A DNA stretch of 64,000 bases from NCBI RefSeq assembly GCF_001894885.1, contig NZ_BCXB01000003.1, positions 223,208-287,207 on the forward strand. The letters run 5' to 3'. Below, piece by piece: positions 25,513-33,941 of the stretch. A model generated the notes under the pieces. It had not been told where the DNA came from. It saw only the letters and a list, made by a program, of their open reading frames with translations, and searched no databases. The stretch comes from Rhodococcus marinonascens NBRC 14363. GTDB lineage: Bacteria; Actinomycetota; Actinomycetes; Mycobacteriales; Mycobacteriaceae. The first letter of the stretch is position 1. Each line of letters opens with the position of its first letter. The position numbers and the translations under genes were made by a program.

Positions 25513-26664
25513 ATGACGACGCCCGCATTTCCCTCCAGTTCCAACTTCTCCGACAATCCTGTGGGTGGACGGTCCCCGGACCAGTTCGCCGTACGGTTGT
25601 CCCACCCGGGCGAGCTCTTCGCTGCGGTTCCCGCTCTGCTGGGCTTCCGGCCCGAGCACTCGATCGTCGCCGTGTGCCTGTCAGGGAGGCCTACCTCGAC
25701 GGTGGGAGCCGTCATGAGGCACGATCTGATCCTCGGTGGTGGCGCCGTACCGACCGAGCCGATGTCTGCAGTGTTGAAGCAATTCGGTGCGGTGTGCGAG
25801 CGGGAGAAGGCCACCGGCGTGCTCCTGCTGCTGGTCGACGACCGCTTTGACGATCAGCGCGCGACGTCGCGTGCCGAACTTGCCGCCATCGTCGAGGAAT
25901 TCGAAGAGCTCCTCGAATCCGGGCCGACCGAACTAATCGACGTGCTCATCACCGCAGAGATCGCCAGTGGTTGCGAGTGGTTGAGCCTCCTCGCGGGCGG
26001 CGCTCACGGCGCGCAGACCGACCCCTCCTCCTCCCACGTCGCGGTCGCGCAGGTCCTGGGAGGTCGAGCGATCCGCTCCTCGCGCGGCGACCTCGAAGCG
26101 ACCATCGAGTCGGGACCGGCGCTCGAGCGGATGCAGATCGCTGCCCTCATCGACGGCGCTCGCGAAACAACTGCTCTGAAAGGGGAACTCGCTGAGCGGG
26201 CGGCTGATCCGGGCCGCAGCCACCGGCGCGAACTCGAATCGGTTCTGTCGGCCATTGCGCGGCTGTCCTCGGGGGAGCGCCTCCTCGCCCCGGATTGCGC
26301 AGAATTGGCGCGCGCGTTGGACAACGTCAAGGTCCGGGACAGCGCTCTCGCACTCGCCGTCGGCGCCTGCGCCGACGAGGCCGAACAATTGTGGATTCTC
26401 CTCGCCCGCAATCTCCCAGACCCGGAACGTGCGAACGCCGCTGTGCTGCTCGGATACAGTGCCTACGTTCGAGGAGACGGACCGTTGGCCGGCATCGCAC
26501 TCGGTGCCGCACTGGATTCGGATCCCGGCCACGTTCTGGCCACGTTGCTTGACGGCGCGCTGCAATCCGGACTCCGGCCGACCGCTGTGCGCGACCTGGC
26601 CGTAACCGGCTATGAATGCGCGAAGAAGATCGGTGTCGGGCTACCCCCGCCGATTGAGGTCTGA
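25513..26664 (+). CDS. DUF4192 domain protein
   Basis: This is a 383-residue cytoplasmic protein of the actinobacterial DUF4192 family. The N-terminal motif (RLSHPGELFAAVPALLGFRPEHSIV, in parts LSHPGELFAAVPALLGF and RPEHSIV) is typical. A C-terminal TPR-like helical part carries LLGYSAYVRGDGPLAGIAL and SDPGHVLATLLDGAL, as in this family. I chose ATG 25513 (MTTPAFPSS); an upstream opening to 25423 is unlike the family. Function is unknown. It is convergent with galE, with only 7 bp between stops. Confidence 0.88.
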   Translation: MTTPAFPSSSNFSDNPVGGRSPDQFAVRLSHPGELFAAVPALLGFRPEHSIVAVCLSGRPTSTVGAVMRHDLILGGGAVPTEPMSAVLKQFGAVCEREKATGVLLLLVDDRFDDQRATSRAELAAIVEEFEELLESGPTELIDVLITAEIASGCEWLSLLAGGAHGAQTDPSSSHVAVAQVLGGRAIRSSRGDLEATIESGPALERMQIAALIDGARETTALKGELAERAADPGRSHRRELESVLSAIARLSSGERLLAPDCAELARALDNVKVRDSALALAVGACADEAEQLWILLARNLPDPERANAAVLLGYSAYVRGDGPLAGIALGAALDSDPGHVLATLLDGALQSGLRPTAVRDLAVTGYECAKKIGVGLPPPIEV

Positions 26665-26671
26665 ACGAGGG

Positions 26672-27664
26672 TCACCGCTGAGCCGCGTGTGACCTATCGC
26701 CGAGTTCCTGCAGGTACGACCATGCATCCGCGACGATCTCGTCGAGATCGGTGTGCTCGGGGCGCCACCCAAGTTCCGCGATCGCGCGATCGCTGGATGC
26801 GACGAGTACGGCAGGATCGCCTGCCCTGCGCGGAGCATCTTCGACCGCTATGGGTAGCCCGGTTACGCGCGCACATGCCGAGATAACCTCGCGCACACTG
26901 AATCCAGCACCGCTTCCAAGGTTGTAGATGCGGTGTCGACCCTCGATGGAGGACTCCAGCGCCAGGACGTGCGCCTCGGCGAGGTCGAGCACGTGGATGT
27001 AGTCGCGGATCGCTGTTCCGTCCGGGGTGGGCCAGTCGGTTCCGAAGACGGAGATCTTCTCCCGCTGTCCGAGAGCCACCTGGAGCACGAGAGGAATCAG
27101 ATGCGTTTCGACGATGCGATTCTCGCCGGCCGACTTGTACGCTCCCGCGACGTTGAAATAGCGGAGGCTGGTCGGTGCGAGCGAATGCGCCACCGAGTAC
27201 GACGTGATGGCATGGTCGATCGCGAGTTTGGTCGCCCCGTAGGGGTTGGTGGGGCGGGTGGGGTCCGCCTCCGTGATCGGCGAGTGCTCGGGCTCGCCGT
27301 AGGTGGCGGCGGTGGACGAGAACACGAGTTTCCGGGTCCCCGAATGCCGCAGCGCCTCTAGGAGTTCGAGCGTGGTGACGACATTGCCGCGCCAGTACTT
27401 CTCCGGGTACTCGACTGATTCGCCGACGAGCGATTGTGCCGCAAAGTGCAGGACGCCGTCGAAACGCGGCGTACTGCCGGTGCCGAGAACGTTCGCCACG
27501 ACCTCCGCCACGTCGCCCTCGACAAAGTCGGCGCCGAGCGGCACGGCATCGGCGTTACCCGTGGACAGATCGTCGATGATGACGACCTCGTGCCCCCGCT
27601 CGAGCAGGACGGTGCTGCAGACGCTGCCGACATAGCCCGCACCGCCGGTAACAAGAAGTTTCAT
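26672..27664 (-). CDS. galE: UDP-glucose 4-epimerase GalE
   Basis: This is a 330-residue NAD-dependent short-chain dehydrogenase-fold epimerase. It interconverts UDP-glucose and UDP-galactose and so supplies galactose for the arabinogalactan and other envelope glycans. Seen: NAD motif TGGAGYVGS (about 6-14), DDLSTGN (about 32), [10 protein letters not shown] (about 116, Ser/Thr of the triad), catalytic Tyr and Lys in [12 protein letters not shown] (about 140-145), and [14 protein letters not shown] (about 220). The ribosome site TAGGAAT overlaps the ideR stop region 9 bp upstream, so it is co-transcribed with ideR. The same dtxR/ideR-galE linkage is known in corynebacteria. Confidence 0.95.
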   Translation of the reverse strand: MKLLVTGGAGYVGSVCSTVLLERGHEVVIIDDLSTGNADAVPLGADFVEGDVAEVVANVLGTGSTPRFDGVLHFAAQSLVGESVEYPEKYWRGNVVTTLELLEALRHSGTRKLVFSSTAATYGEPEHSPITEADPTRPTNPYGATKLAIDHAITSYSVAHSLAPTSLRYFNVAGAYKSAGENRIVETHLIPLVLQVALGQREKISVFGTDWPTPDGTAIRDYIHVLDLAEAHVLALESSIEGRHRIYNLGSGAGFSVREVISACARVTGLPIAVEDAPRRAGDPAVLVASSDRAIAELGWRPEHTDLDEIVADAWSYLQELGDRSHAAQR

Positions 27665-27673
27665 GGACTATTC

Positions 27674-28366
27674 CTATACCTGCTTCACCTGGACTGCGTG
27701 CGCCATCTCCTCGGACAGGTCGAATCCGTTGTGGCCGGGCACCGTGATCGTGACCGAACCGGGCTGGGTTTCGACGGTGACGCGGGCGTCCGGAACGACG
27801 CCGGCCGCGCGCAGTTGTCCGATGACGTCCGGGTCGGACTGCACGTACTCGGCGAGGCGGCGCACTACGACCGCGATCGGTCTACCAGGCGGGAGGTCCG
27901 TGAGACGGATGAGGTTCTCGGGGGGGTCGATCGGTCGGTCCAGACCGAGTTGGGCCAGTCCGGGAATCGGGTTGCCGTACGGGGAGGTTGTGGGGTTTTT
28001 GAGCACCTCCACCAGGCGGCGCTCGACTTCCTCGCTCATCACGTGTTCCCAACGGCACGCCTCGGCGTGTACCTCTTCCCACCTGAGTCCGATGATGTCG
28101 ACGAGAAGTCGTTCGGCCAGGCGGTGCTTGCGCATCACCGAGACCGCGAGTTCGCGGCCCTTCTCCGTCAGTTCCAGATGGCGGTCACCGGCGACCAGGA
28201 GGAGACCGTCGCGCTCCATCCGAGCGACGGTCTGGCTGACCGTCGGGCCGCTCTGCTCGAGTCGTTCGGCAATACGTGCTCGAAGAGGTATGACGCCCTC
28301 TTCCTCCAAGTCGTAGATCGTGCGGAGATACATCTCCGTGGTGTCGACCAGATCCTTCACACTCAC
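27674..28366 (-). CDS. ideR: Iron-dependent repressor IdeR (DtxR family)
   Basis: IdeR is the Fe2+-activated global iron repressor, 230 residues. Domain 1 is a winged helix (1-73, with SGPTVSQTVARMERDGL). Domain 2 holds dimerisation and metal sites, and an SH3-like domain 3 runs from about 150. Metal ligands correspond to DtxR: site 1 His81, Glu85 and His100; site 2 Met12, Cys104, Glu107 and His108 (HAEACRWEHVM). The GTG start at 28366 gives MSVKDLVD. A GTG two codons later is better spaced from GAAGGGG and fits the mycobacterial N-terminus, so the true start may be 28360. galE follows 9 bp downstream. I did not find a clear iron box upstream. Confidence 0.97.
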   Translation of the reverse strand: MSVKDLVDTTEMYLRTIYDLEEEGVIPLRARIAERLEQSGPTVSQTVARMERDGLLLVAGDRHLELTEKGRELAVSVMRKHRLAERLLVDIIGLRWEEVHAEACRWEHVMSEEVERRLVEVLKNPTTSPYGNPIPGLAQLGLDRPIDPPENLIRLTDLPPGRPIAVVVRRLAEYVQSDPDVIGQLRAAGVVPDARVTVETQPGSVTITVPGHNGFDLSEEMAHAVQVKQV

Positions 28367-28495
28367 ACCCCTTCGTCTTGGTTGATTCTACCGGTCGTTA
28401 CCCGCCACCCGTGTGTGCGGCGTCTTGCTGCGCGTCTGCGTCGGTTGTAGCGGTGTCTGCTAGCACCCTCTCCAGAGGACCAGTAGCGTGAGTTC

Positions 28496-29767
28496 ATGAC
28501 CACGTCTTTCAATGCTGGGAAGGATTCGGCTGCAGTGGTATCGAACCGTGCAGTCGTGTGGAGTCCGGACTATCTCAGCTATCGGTGGAGTGCGGACCAC
28601 CCGATGAACCCGACCCGGCTGGAGTTGACGATGTCGCTCGCAAGCGGTCTGGGCCTCTTGGAGGGCGCCGAATTGGTGCGGCCCGAAGCGGCTTCGGACG
28701 CAGATCTGTTGCGGATCCACACCCCCGGATACATCGAGGCCGTCAAACATGCCGGGCATTCGACCACGCCGGGTGTGCTCGGACCGGACTCCCCGCACGG
28801 GCTCGGCACAGAGGACAATCCCGTCTTCCCGCAGATGCATGAAGCGAGCGCGATCCTCGCCGGCGGTTCCCTCACTGCGGCGCGCGAGATCGCATCTGGT
28901 CGTACGCGAAGGGCAGTGAGCATTGGGGGTGGTATGCATCATGCGATGCCCGACTGGGCGTCCGGCTTCTGTGTGTACAACGATGTTGCGATTGCGATCT
29001 CGTGGCTGTTGGACAACGGCTTCGACCGGATCGCATATATCGACGTCGATGCACACCACGGTGACGGGGTCCAGCATGCGTTCGCCGACGATCCGCGGGT
29101 CCTGACGATCTCGCTGCATCAGCACCCGGCGACGCTCTGGCCCAACACAGGATGGTCGAGCGAAATCGGTCGGGGCTCGGGGGAAGGTACGACGATAAAT
29201 CTCCCCGTCCTGCCCGGGACAGTTGATGCCCCGTGGCTCAGGGGTTTTCACGCCGTCGTCCCAGGCGCGATCGCAGCTTTCCGTCCCCAGATCGTGGTCA
29301 GCCAGTGCGGGGTCGACAGTCACCGCGAGGATCCTCTCGCCGACCTCGCGTTGACGATCGACGGACAGCGTGCTGCGTTCCTGGCGATGCGCGATCTTGC
29401 AGACCGACACGCGGAGGGGCGCTGGCTCGCTGTAGGCGGCGGCGGGTACGGACTCGTCCGGGTGGTACCGCGGGCGTGGACCCACCTCATTGCCGCAGCG
29501 CTCGATGTCGAGCTGCGTCCAGACCGTGCCGTGCCCGAGTCCTGGCGCGAGCGCGCGCACTCACTCGTGCCCAGTGTGGACCTCCCGGTCAGCATGAGTG
29601 ATGGCGGTGACGTGGATTACCTGCCCTGGGACGGTCCGGGCGGCGCCCCAGAAACGGGAATCCCGGCCGTCGACAGGGCACTCACGCGTGTCGACTCCGC
29701 GGTCATCGCCACGCGCCGCGCTTGCTTCCCTCTCCTCGGCCTCGACCCGGAGGATCCCCGTGACTGA
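28496..29767 (+). CDS. acuC: Lysine deacetylase AcuC (class I/II HDAC family)
   Basis: AcuC is a 423-residue zinc-dependent deacetylase of the histone-deacetylase superfamily. In Bacillus it removes acetyl groups from acetyl-CoA synthetase. Seen: substrate channel SADHPMNPTR (about 33), catalytic His pair GGGMHHAMP (about 143), zinc ligands DVDAHHGDGVQHAF (Asp and His about 182-184) and the third ligand region SQCGVDSHREDPL (about 265-272). The gly-rich GGGGYG near 322 completes the active site. The stop TGA 29765-29767 overlaps the GTG start of the next gene, which encodes a predicted protein acetyltransferase, so the opposing enzymes are coupled. It is divergent from ideR. Confidence 0.95.
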   Translation: MTTSFNAGKDSAAVVSNRAVVWSPDYLSYRWSADHPMNPTRLELTMSLASGLGLLEGAELVRPEAASDADLLRIHTPGYIEAVKHAGHSTTPGVLGPDSPHGLGTEDNPVFPQMHEASAILAGGSLTAAREIASGRTRRAVSIGGGMHHAMPDWASGFCVYNDVAIAISWLLDNGFDRIAYIDVDAHHGDGVQHAFADDPRVLTISLHQHPATLWPNTGWSSEIGRGSGEGTTINLPVLPGTVDAPWLRGFHAVVPGAIAAFRPQIVVSQCGVDSHREDPLADLALTIDGQRAAFLAMRDLADRHAEGRWLAVGGGGYGLVRVVPRAWTHLIAAALDVELRPDRAVPESWRERAHSLVPSVDLPVSMSDGGDVDYLPWDGPGGAPETGIPAVDRALTRVDSAVIATRRACFPLLGLDPEDPRD

Positions 29768-32489
29768 GTCGACGGACGGTACCGGTGCGGCTGGGGACAC
29801 TGGGGCGCAGGAGGGCGCCGACACCAGAGGCAGGACACCGGACGCCGCGCACAACTACCCGCGGTACTGGGAGGTCGACGTGCTGGCGTCGGACGGCGGA
29901 GCGGTGGCGTTGCGGCCGATCGTGCCCGAGGACGCCGAGAAGCTCGTCGCCTTCCACTCGAAACTGTCGGAACGGACCCGCTATCTGCGGTATTTCGGCC
30001 CGTATCCGACCATGCCGGAGCGAGACATCGTCCACTTCACCACTGTCGATCATCACGCCCGGGTGGCGTTTGTGGTGGTGCTCGGGGACGAGATCATCGC
30101 AGTCGGCCGCTACGAGAGGCTCATCGGGGAGGGAGACGGAAACTCCGCTGAAGTCGCGTTTGTGGTCGCCGACGCGCATCAGGGGCGCGGGCTTGGGCCC
30201 GTCCTGCTCGAGCATTTGGCCGGCGCGGCTGCGGAGAATGGGATCACGATGTTCGTGGCCGAGGTTCTCGCGGAGAACGGGCGCATGGTGACGGTCTTCC
30301 GTGAGGCGGGCTACCAGGTGAGCCGCAGCTTCGACGGCGGAGTGGTCAGGCTCGAGTTCGCGATCGACGCTACCGAAGCGATGGTGTCCGTACGCAATTC
30401 CCGCGAGCGGGCGGCAGAGGCGCGCAGTATGCGCAATGTGCTCAGTCCACGGTCCGTCGCGGTGATCGGTGCGTCCACGGACACCGCGAAGGTCGGCAGC
30501 GCGGTGCTGGCCAATCTGCTGAGGGCAGGGTTCTCGGGCCCGGTGTACCCAGTCAATGCCGAGCACCGTTCGGTCCACGGCGTGCGGGCGTATCCGACCG
30601 TCCGCGACATCCCCGACGAGGTGGATCTCGCGGTGGTCGCCGTTCCTGCCGAATCGATCAACGCCGTGCTCGACGACTGTCTGGTCAAAGGCGTCAAGGC
30701 TCTCGTCGTCGTGTCGTCGGGGTTCAGTGAAACGGGCCTACGCGGAGAGCAGTCCGAGCGGCGACTCGTTCATGCCGCACGGGCTCACGGGATGCGTGTG
30801 ATCGGACCCAACGCGTTGGGGGTGGCGAACAACGACCGGGCCGTATCCTTGAATGCGACTCTCGCTCCTGTACTGCCGAGCCCCGGCAACGTCGGATTCT
30901 TCTGCCAGTCCGGCGCTCTCGGTATCGCTATCCTCGACGAGGCCGCGCGCAGCCGCATCGGATTGTCTGCCTTCGTCTCCGCCGGAAACCGCGCCGACGT
31001 GTCCGGCAACGACCTTTTGCAGTACTGGGATTCGGATCCGGCCACCGAAGTGGTGTTGCTGTATTTGGAGAGCTTCGGTAATCCGCGCAAGTTCTCGCGT
31101 ATCGCCCGCCGGGTGGCCCGGAACAAGCCCATCGTCGCCGTGAAGAGCGGTCGGCACGCTGTTCCGCCTGCCCTGGCGGCGGCGAGTGTCGAGATGGACG
31201 ACTCGATCATCCGCGCGCTCTTCGAGCAGGCCGGCGTCGTGCAGGTGGGGTCGATCTCCCAACTCTTCGACTGTGCTCTGCTGTTCGGCTACCAACCGCT
31301 GCCCGCGGGCCCCCGACTCGCGGTGGTGGGAAACTCCACCGCGCTCGGTGTGCTGGCGGTCGATGCCGCTCGCAGCGAGGGCCTGCAGGCCGGGGACCCG
31401 GTCGACCTGGGTCCCCAGGCCGGGCCCGAGGAGTTCGCAAGCGCAGTGGGCGCAGCATTGGCGTCCGCTGACGTCGATTCGGTGATCGCCGTGTTCGTTC
31501 CGCCTGTCGCGGTTCCTGCAGAACCCTTCGCGCACGCCCTGCGGGAGGCGGTCCGCGATGCCGACAAGCCGGTGCTGACGACGTTCCTCGCCGCCGAGGG
31601 GGTGCCGGACGTGCTGGCGGTGCGGGGCCGGGACGGGCATCCGACCCGCGGATCGGTGCCGTCCTACCCCGGTCCGGAACGCGCGGCATTGGCATTGGCG
31701 CGGGCCTGGCGGTACTCGGCATGGAAGAACAAACCGTCTTCGAAGGTGTTGCGCCCCACCGGTATCGATCCGGATCGAGCGAAAGCGATGGTCCAGGGCT
31801 GGCTCTCGACCTCACCCGGACGGTGGCTGTCGGACTCCGAGTCCGCGCAGCTCCTCGGGTGCTACGGGGTGGACGTCGTGGAATTCCGTTCGGCTGCTCA
31901 CGAAGACGAGGCCGTGAGTGCCGCCGAAGAATTGGGCTATCCGGTGGCGGTGAAGGCGACGGTGGAGCAGTGGCGGCACCGGCCGGACCTCGGAGGGGTG
32001 CGACTCGATTTGGTCGGAGCTGATTCGGTCCGATGGGCCTACCGCGACCTCGCGTCCGCGTCCGGCGAAGCGCTTCTCCATGTGCAACGGATGGCCACCA
32101 AGGGGATCGGCTGCGTGGTGGGGGTGCAGGAGGATCCGTCGTTCGGTTCGCTCATCTCGTTCGGTCTTGCGGGGGTGATCTCCGACCTTCTCGGCGACCG
32201 CGCCTATCGACTGTTGCCGCTGACCGAGGACGCTGCCGCGGAACTCATCGATGCACCGAAGGCCGCGCCGCTCCTGTCCGGGTACCGCAGCGCGGTACCC
32301 GTGAACAAACGGGCGCTGGTCGACCTAGTGCAGCGGATCTCTGCGCTCGCTGACGATCTGCCGGAGGTCCGGGCACTGGCCTGCGAACCTGTGCTCGCCT
32401 CGGCGGAAGGCGTTCAGATCACCGACTCCCGGGTGCGGATCGGGCCGGAACCGAGTTCGGTGGACCTGGGGCCACGCAGGCTGCGCTGA
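29760..32489 (+). CDS. pat: GNAT-family protein acetyltransferase fused to acetyl-CoA-synthetase (ADP-forming)-like domain (Pat)
   Basis: This is a 909-residue multidomain protein. Order: N-terminal GNAT domain (about 45-205; acetyl-CoA motif AHQGRGLGPVLLEHL), CoA-binding domain (about 230-330; SVAVIGASTDTAKVGSA), succinyl-CoA-ligase-like domains (about 335-640; FFCQSGALGIAILDEAA) and a C-terminal ATP-grasp-like part (about 680-905). In Salmonella Pat the GNAT domain is C-terminal; here it is N-terminal, as in Streptomyces PatA-type enzymes. I chose GTG 29760 with GGAGG six bases upstream, overlapping acuC by 8 bp. It likely acetylates AMP-forming acyl-CoA synthetases and is reversed by AcuC; the ligase-like part is probably non-catalytic and regulatory. 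Confidence 0.92.
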   Translation: MTESTDGTGAAGDTGAQEGADTRGRTPDAAHNYPRYWEVDVLASDGGAVALRPIVPEDAEKLVAFHSKLSERTRYLRYFGPYPTMPERDIVHFTTVDHHARVAFVVVLGDEIIAVGRYERLIGEGDGNSAEVAFVVADAHQGRGLGPVLLEHLAGAAAENGITMFVAEVLAENGRMVTVFREAGYQVSRSFDGGVVRLEFAIDATEAMVSVRNSRERAAEARSMRNVLSPRSVAVIGASTDTAKVGSAVLANLLRAGFSGPVYPVNAEHRSVHGVRAYPTVRDIPDEVDLAVVAVPAESINAVLDDCLVKGVKALVVVSSGFSETGLRGEQSERRLVHAARAHGMRVIGPNALGVANNDRAVSLNATLAPVLPSPGNVGFFCQSGALGIAILDEAARSRIGLSAFVSAGNRADVSGNDLLQYWDSDPATEVVLLYLESFGNPRKFSRIARRVARNKPIVAVKSGRHAVPPALAAASVEMDDSIIRALFEQAGVVQVGSISQLFDCALLFGYQPLPAGPRLAVVGNSTALGVLAVDAARSEGLQAGDPVDLGPQAGPEEFASAVGAALASADVDSVIAVFVPPVAVPAEPFAHALREAVRDADKPVLTTFLAAEGVPDVLAVRGRDGHPTRGSVPSYPGPERAALALARAWRYSAWKNKPSSKVLRPTGIDPDRAKAMVQGWLSTSPGRWLSDSESAQLLGCYGVDVVEFRSAAHEDEAVSAAEELGYPVAVKATVEQWRHRPDLGGVRLDLVGADSVRWAYRDLASASGEALLHVQRMATKGIGCVVGVQEDPSFGSLISFGLAGVISDLLGDRAYRLLPLTEDAAAELIDAPKAAPLLSGYRSAVPVNKRALVDLVQRISALADDLPEVRALACEPVLASAEGVQITDSRVRIGPEPSSVDLGPRRLR

Positions 32490-32536
32490 CAGGGCACACA
32501 GGCTGACAGGGCACACAGGCTGACAGGGCACACAGG
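32486..32536. repeat. Three perfect 17-bp tandem repeats overlapping the pat stop
   Basis: CTGACAGGGCACACAGG occurs three times without change, at 32486, 32503 and 32520. The first unit contains the TGA stop codon of pat. The perfect identity suggests recent expansion. Confidence 0.9.
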
Positions 32537-32580
32537 CAGCCTGGAGGCAGCGGAATCCAATATGGAGTTGAAGACAGCAA

Positions 32581-32615
32581 GCGCCGGTGCCGACAATTTC
32601 GATCGGCACCGGCGC
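32581..32615. terminator. Bidirectional hairpin between pat and sigB
   Basis: This is a perfect 13-bp stem (GCGCCGGTGCCGA / TCGGCACCGGCGC) with a 9-nt loop, lying between the convergent pat and sigB stops. It is expected to end transcripts from both sides. Confidence 0.88.
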
Positions 32616-32628
32616 AGCGCGGGGAGTG

Positions 32629-33600
32629 TCAGCTGGCGTAGGAACGAAGCCGCTCGGCGCGGTCACCCTGCCGCAGCTTGCCCATTACCTCGCGCTCGAT
32701 CTGACGCACACGTTCTCGAGACAACCCGAAGAGTTTGCCGATCTGGTCCAAGGTGCGGGGCTGACCGTCGTCGAGTCCGTAGCGCAGGCGGATGACCTGT
32801 TGCTCACGTTCGTCGAGCGTGGCAAGCACGGTTCGCACGTCGGTGTGTAGGAGTCCGGCGATGACGGCGTTCTCTGCGGACGTGGCCTCGGAGTCCTCGA
32901 TGAAGTCGCCCAAGGGAGCTTCTTCATCGTTTCCGACCGGCATGTCGAGGCTTACCGGGTCGCGGCTGTGGTCGAGCAGGTCCGCGATCTTGTGCGCCGG
33001 GATGCCCGACTCCTCGGCAAGTTCATCGTCGGAGGCTTCGCGGCCGAGTTGCTGGTGCAGTTCACGCTTGATGCGAGCAAGTTTGTTCACCTGCTCCACG
33101 AGGTGCACGGGCAGCCGGATCGTCCGGCTCTGATCGGCCATTCCGCGAGTGATCGCCTGACGAATCCACCAGGTGGCATACGTCGAAAACTTGAAGCCCT
33201 TCGCGTAGTCGAACTTCTCCATTGCGCGGATAAGCCCCAGGTTGCCTTCCTGGATGAGGTCGAGCAGAGGCATGCCGCGGCCGGTGTACCGCTTCGCGAG
33301 CGATACGACGAGCCTCAGGTTGGCCTCGAGGAGGTGCGCACGCGCGGACCGACCTTCGCGGACGATCGTGGCGAGGTCGCGCTTCTTGGCGGGGGAGAGG
33401 CGTTTCCCGGTATCCAAGATGTGCGCGGCATAGAGCCCAGCCTCGATTCGCTTGGACAGTTCCACCTCGTCTGCGGCTGTCAGCAGAGCAGTACGGCCGA
33501 TTCCGTTCAAATAGACGCGGACCAGGTCCGCAGCGGGGCTCTGGGCGTCCAGGTCGGCGGCGCTGGGGCGAATGCGGCTAGTGGTGCTGGGGCTTGTCAT
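32629..33600 (-). CDS. sigB: RNA polymerase sigma factor SigB
   Basis: SigB is a 323-residue group 2 (non-essential, sigma-70-like) sigma factor used in stress and stationary phase. Seen: region 1.2 ([16 protein letters not shown]), region 2 with [20 protein letters not shown] and [16 protein letters not shown], region 3 and region 4.2 with [20 protein letters not shown]. It lacks the long acidic/Lys-rich N-terminal extension of SigA. ATG 33600 (MTSPSTTSR) is preceded by GAGGAGG at good spacing and gives exactly the length of M. tuberculosis SigB; a 50-residue open extension is rejected. An ECF-type promoter lies just upstream. Confidence 0.96.
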   Translation of the reverse strand: MTSPSTTSRIRPSAADLDAQSPAADLVRVYLNGIGRTALLTAADEVELSKRIEAGLYAAHILDTGKRLSPAKKRDLATIVREGRSARAHLLEANLRLVVSLAKRYTGRGMPLLDLIQEGNLGLIRAMEKFDYAKGFKFSTYATWWIRQAITRGMADQSRTIRLPVHLVEQVNKLARIKRELHQQLGREASDDELAEESGIPAHKIADLLDHSRDPVSLDMPVGNDEEAPLGDFIEDSEATSAENAVIAGLLHTDVRTVLATLDEREQQVIRLRYGLDDGQPRTLDQIGKLFGLSRERVRQIEREVMGKLRQGDRAERLRSYAS

Positions 33601-33941
33601 GACTTGCCTCCTCATCGGTGGTGTCTCATATGGATCAACGCACCGGCGGTCCAGGAAAGTTCCCGGCCGACAATTCACAAAACGGCCGTGACCTGCGAAG
33701 TTAGCGATTCTGTCCTGAGAAGTTGCTGAGAACCCGTATAAGGGTGGCAATTCGGGGACCCGGGCACCTCGGCGGCCTGCTTCGTCAGATGGTGTGAAGG
33801 TGAGGCAAGGACACTGTCGGGCGAGCCCTCCTCGAATCCCGACGTGCGCCCAGGTCGAGGGTGGCAGAGGTCGCCGACAGCGCCTGGGTAACCATGGGCG
33901 ACTTCAGCGGTCGCCGTGGCTGTCCGGGTATGTCCCAGGGA
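33601..33941. other. Upstream region of sigB
   Basis: This is 341 bp between sigB and the methyltransferase gene upstream on the same strand. It holds the sigB ribosome site and the ECF-type promoter. A second possible minus-strand -10 element (TTATAC near 33737-33742) lies further upstream. I see no gene. Confidence 0.5.
33637..33663 (-). promoter_or_regulatory. ECF sigma (SigH/SigE/SigR-type) promoter of sigB
   Basis: Reading the minus strand, GGAAC (33663-33659) is followed after 19 bases by GTT (33639-33637), about 37 bp before the sigB ATG. This fits the GGAAY-N18/19-GTT pattern of SigR/SigH-type ECF sigma factors. In M. tuberculosis sigB is transcribed from a SigE/SigH-type promoter, which supports the call. 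No experimental start site is known to me. Confidence 0.62.

Noticed and set aside
28460..29560. A 366-codon minus-strand open frame opposite acuC.
   Set aside because: acuC has all histone-deacetylase catalytic motifs; the opposite frame has none.
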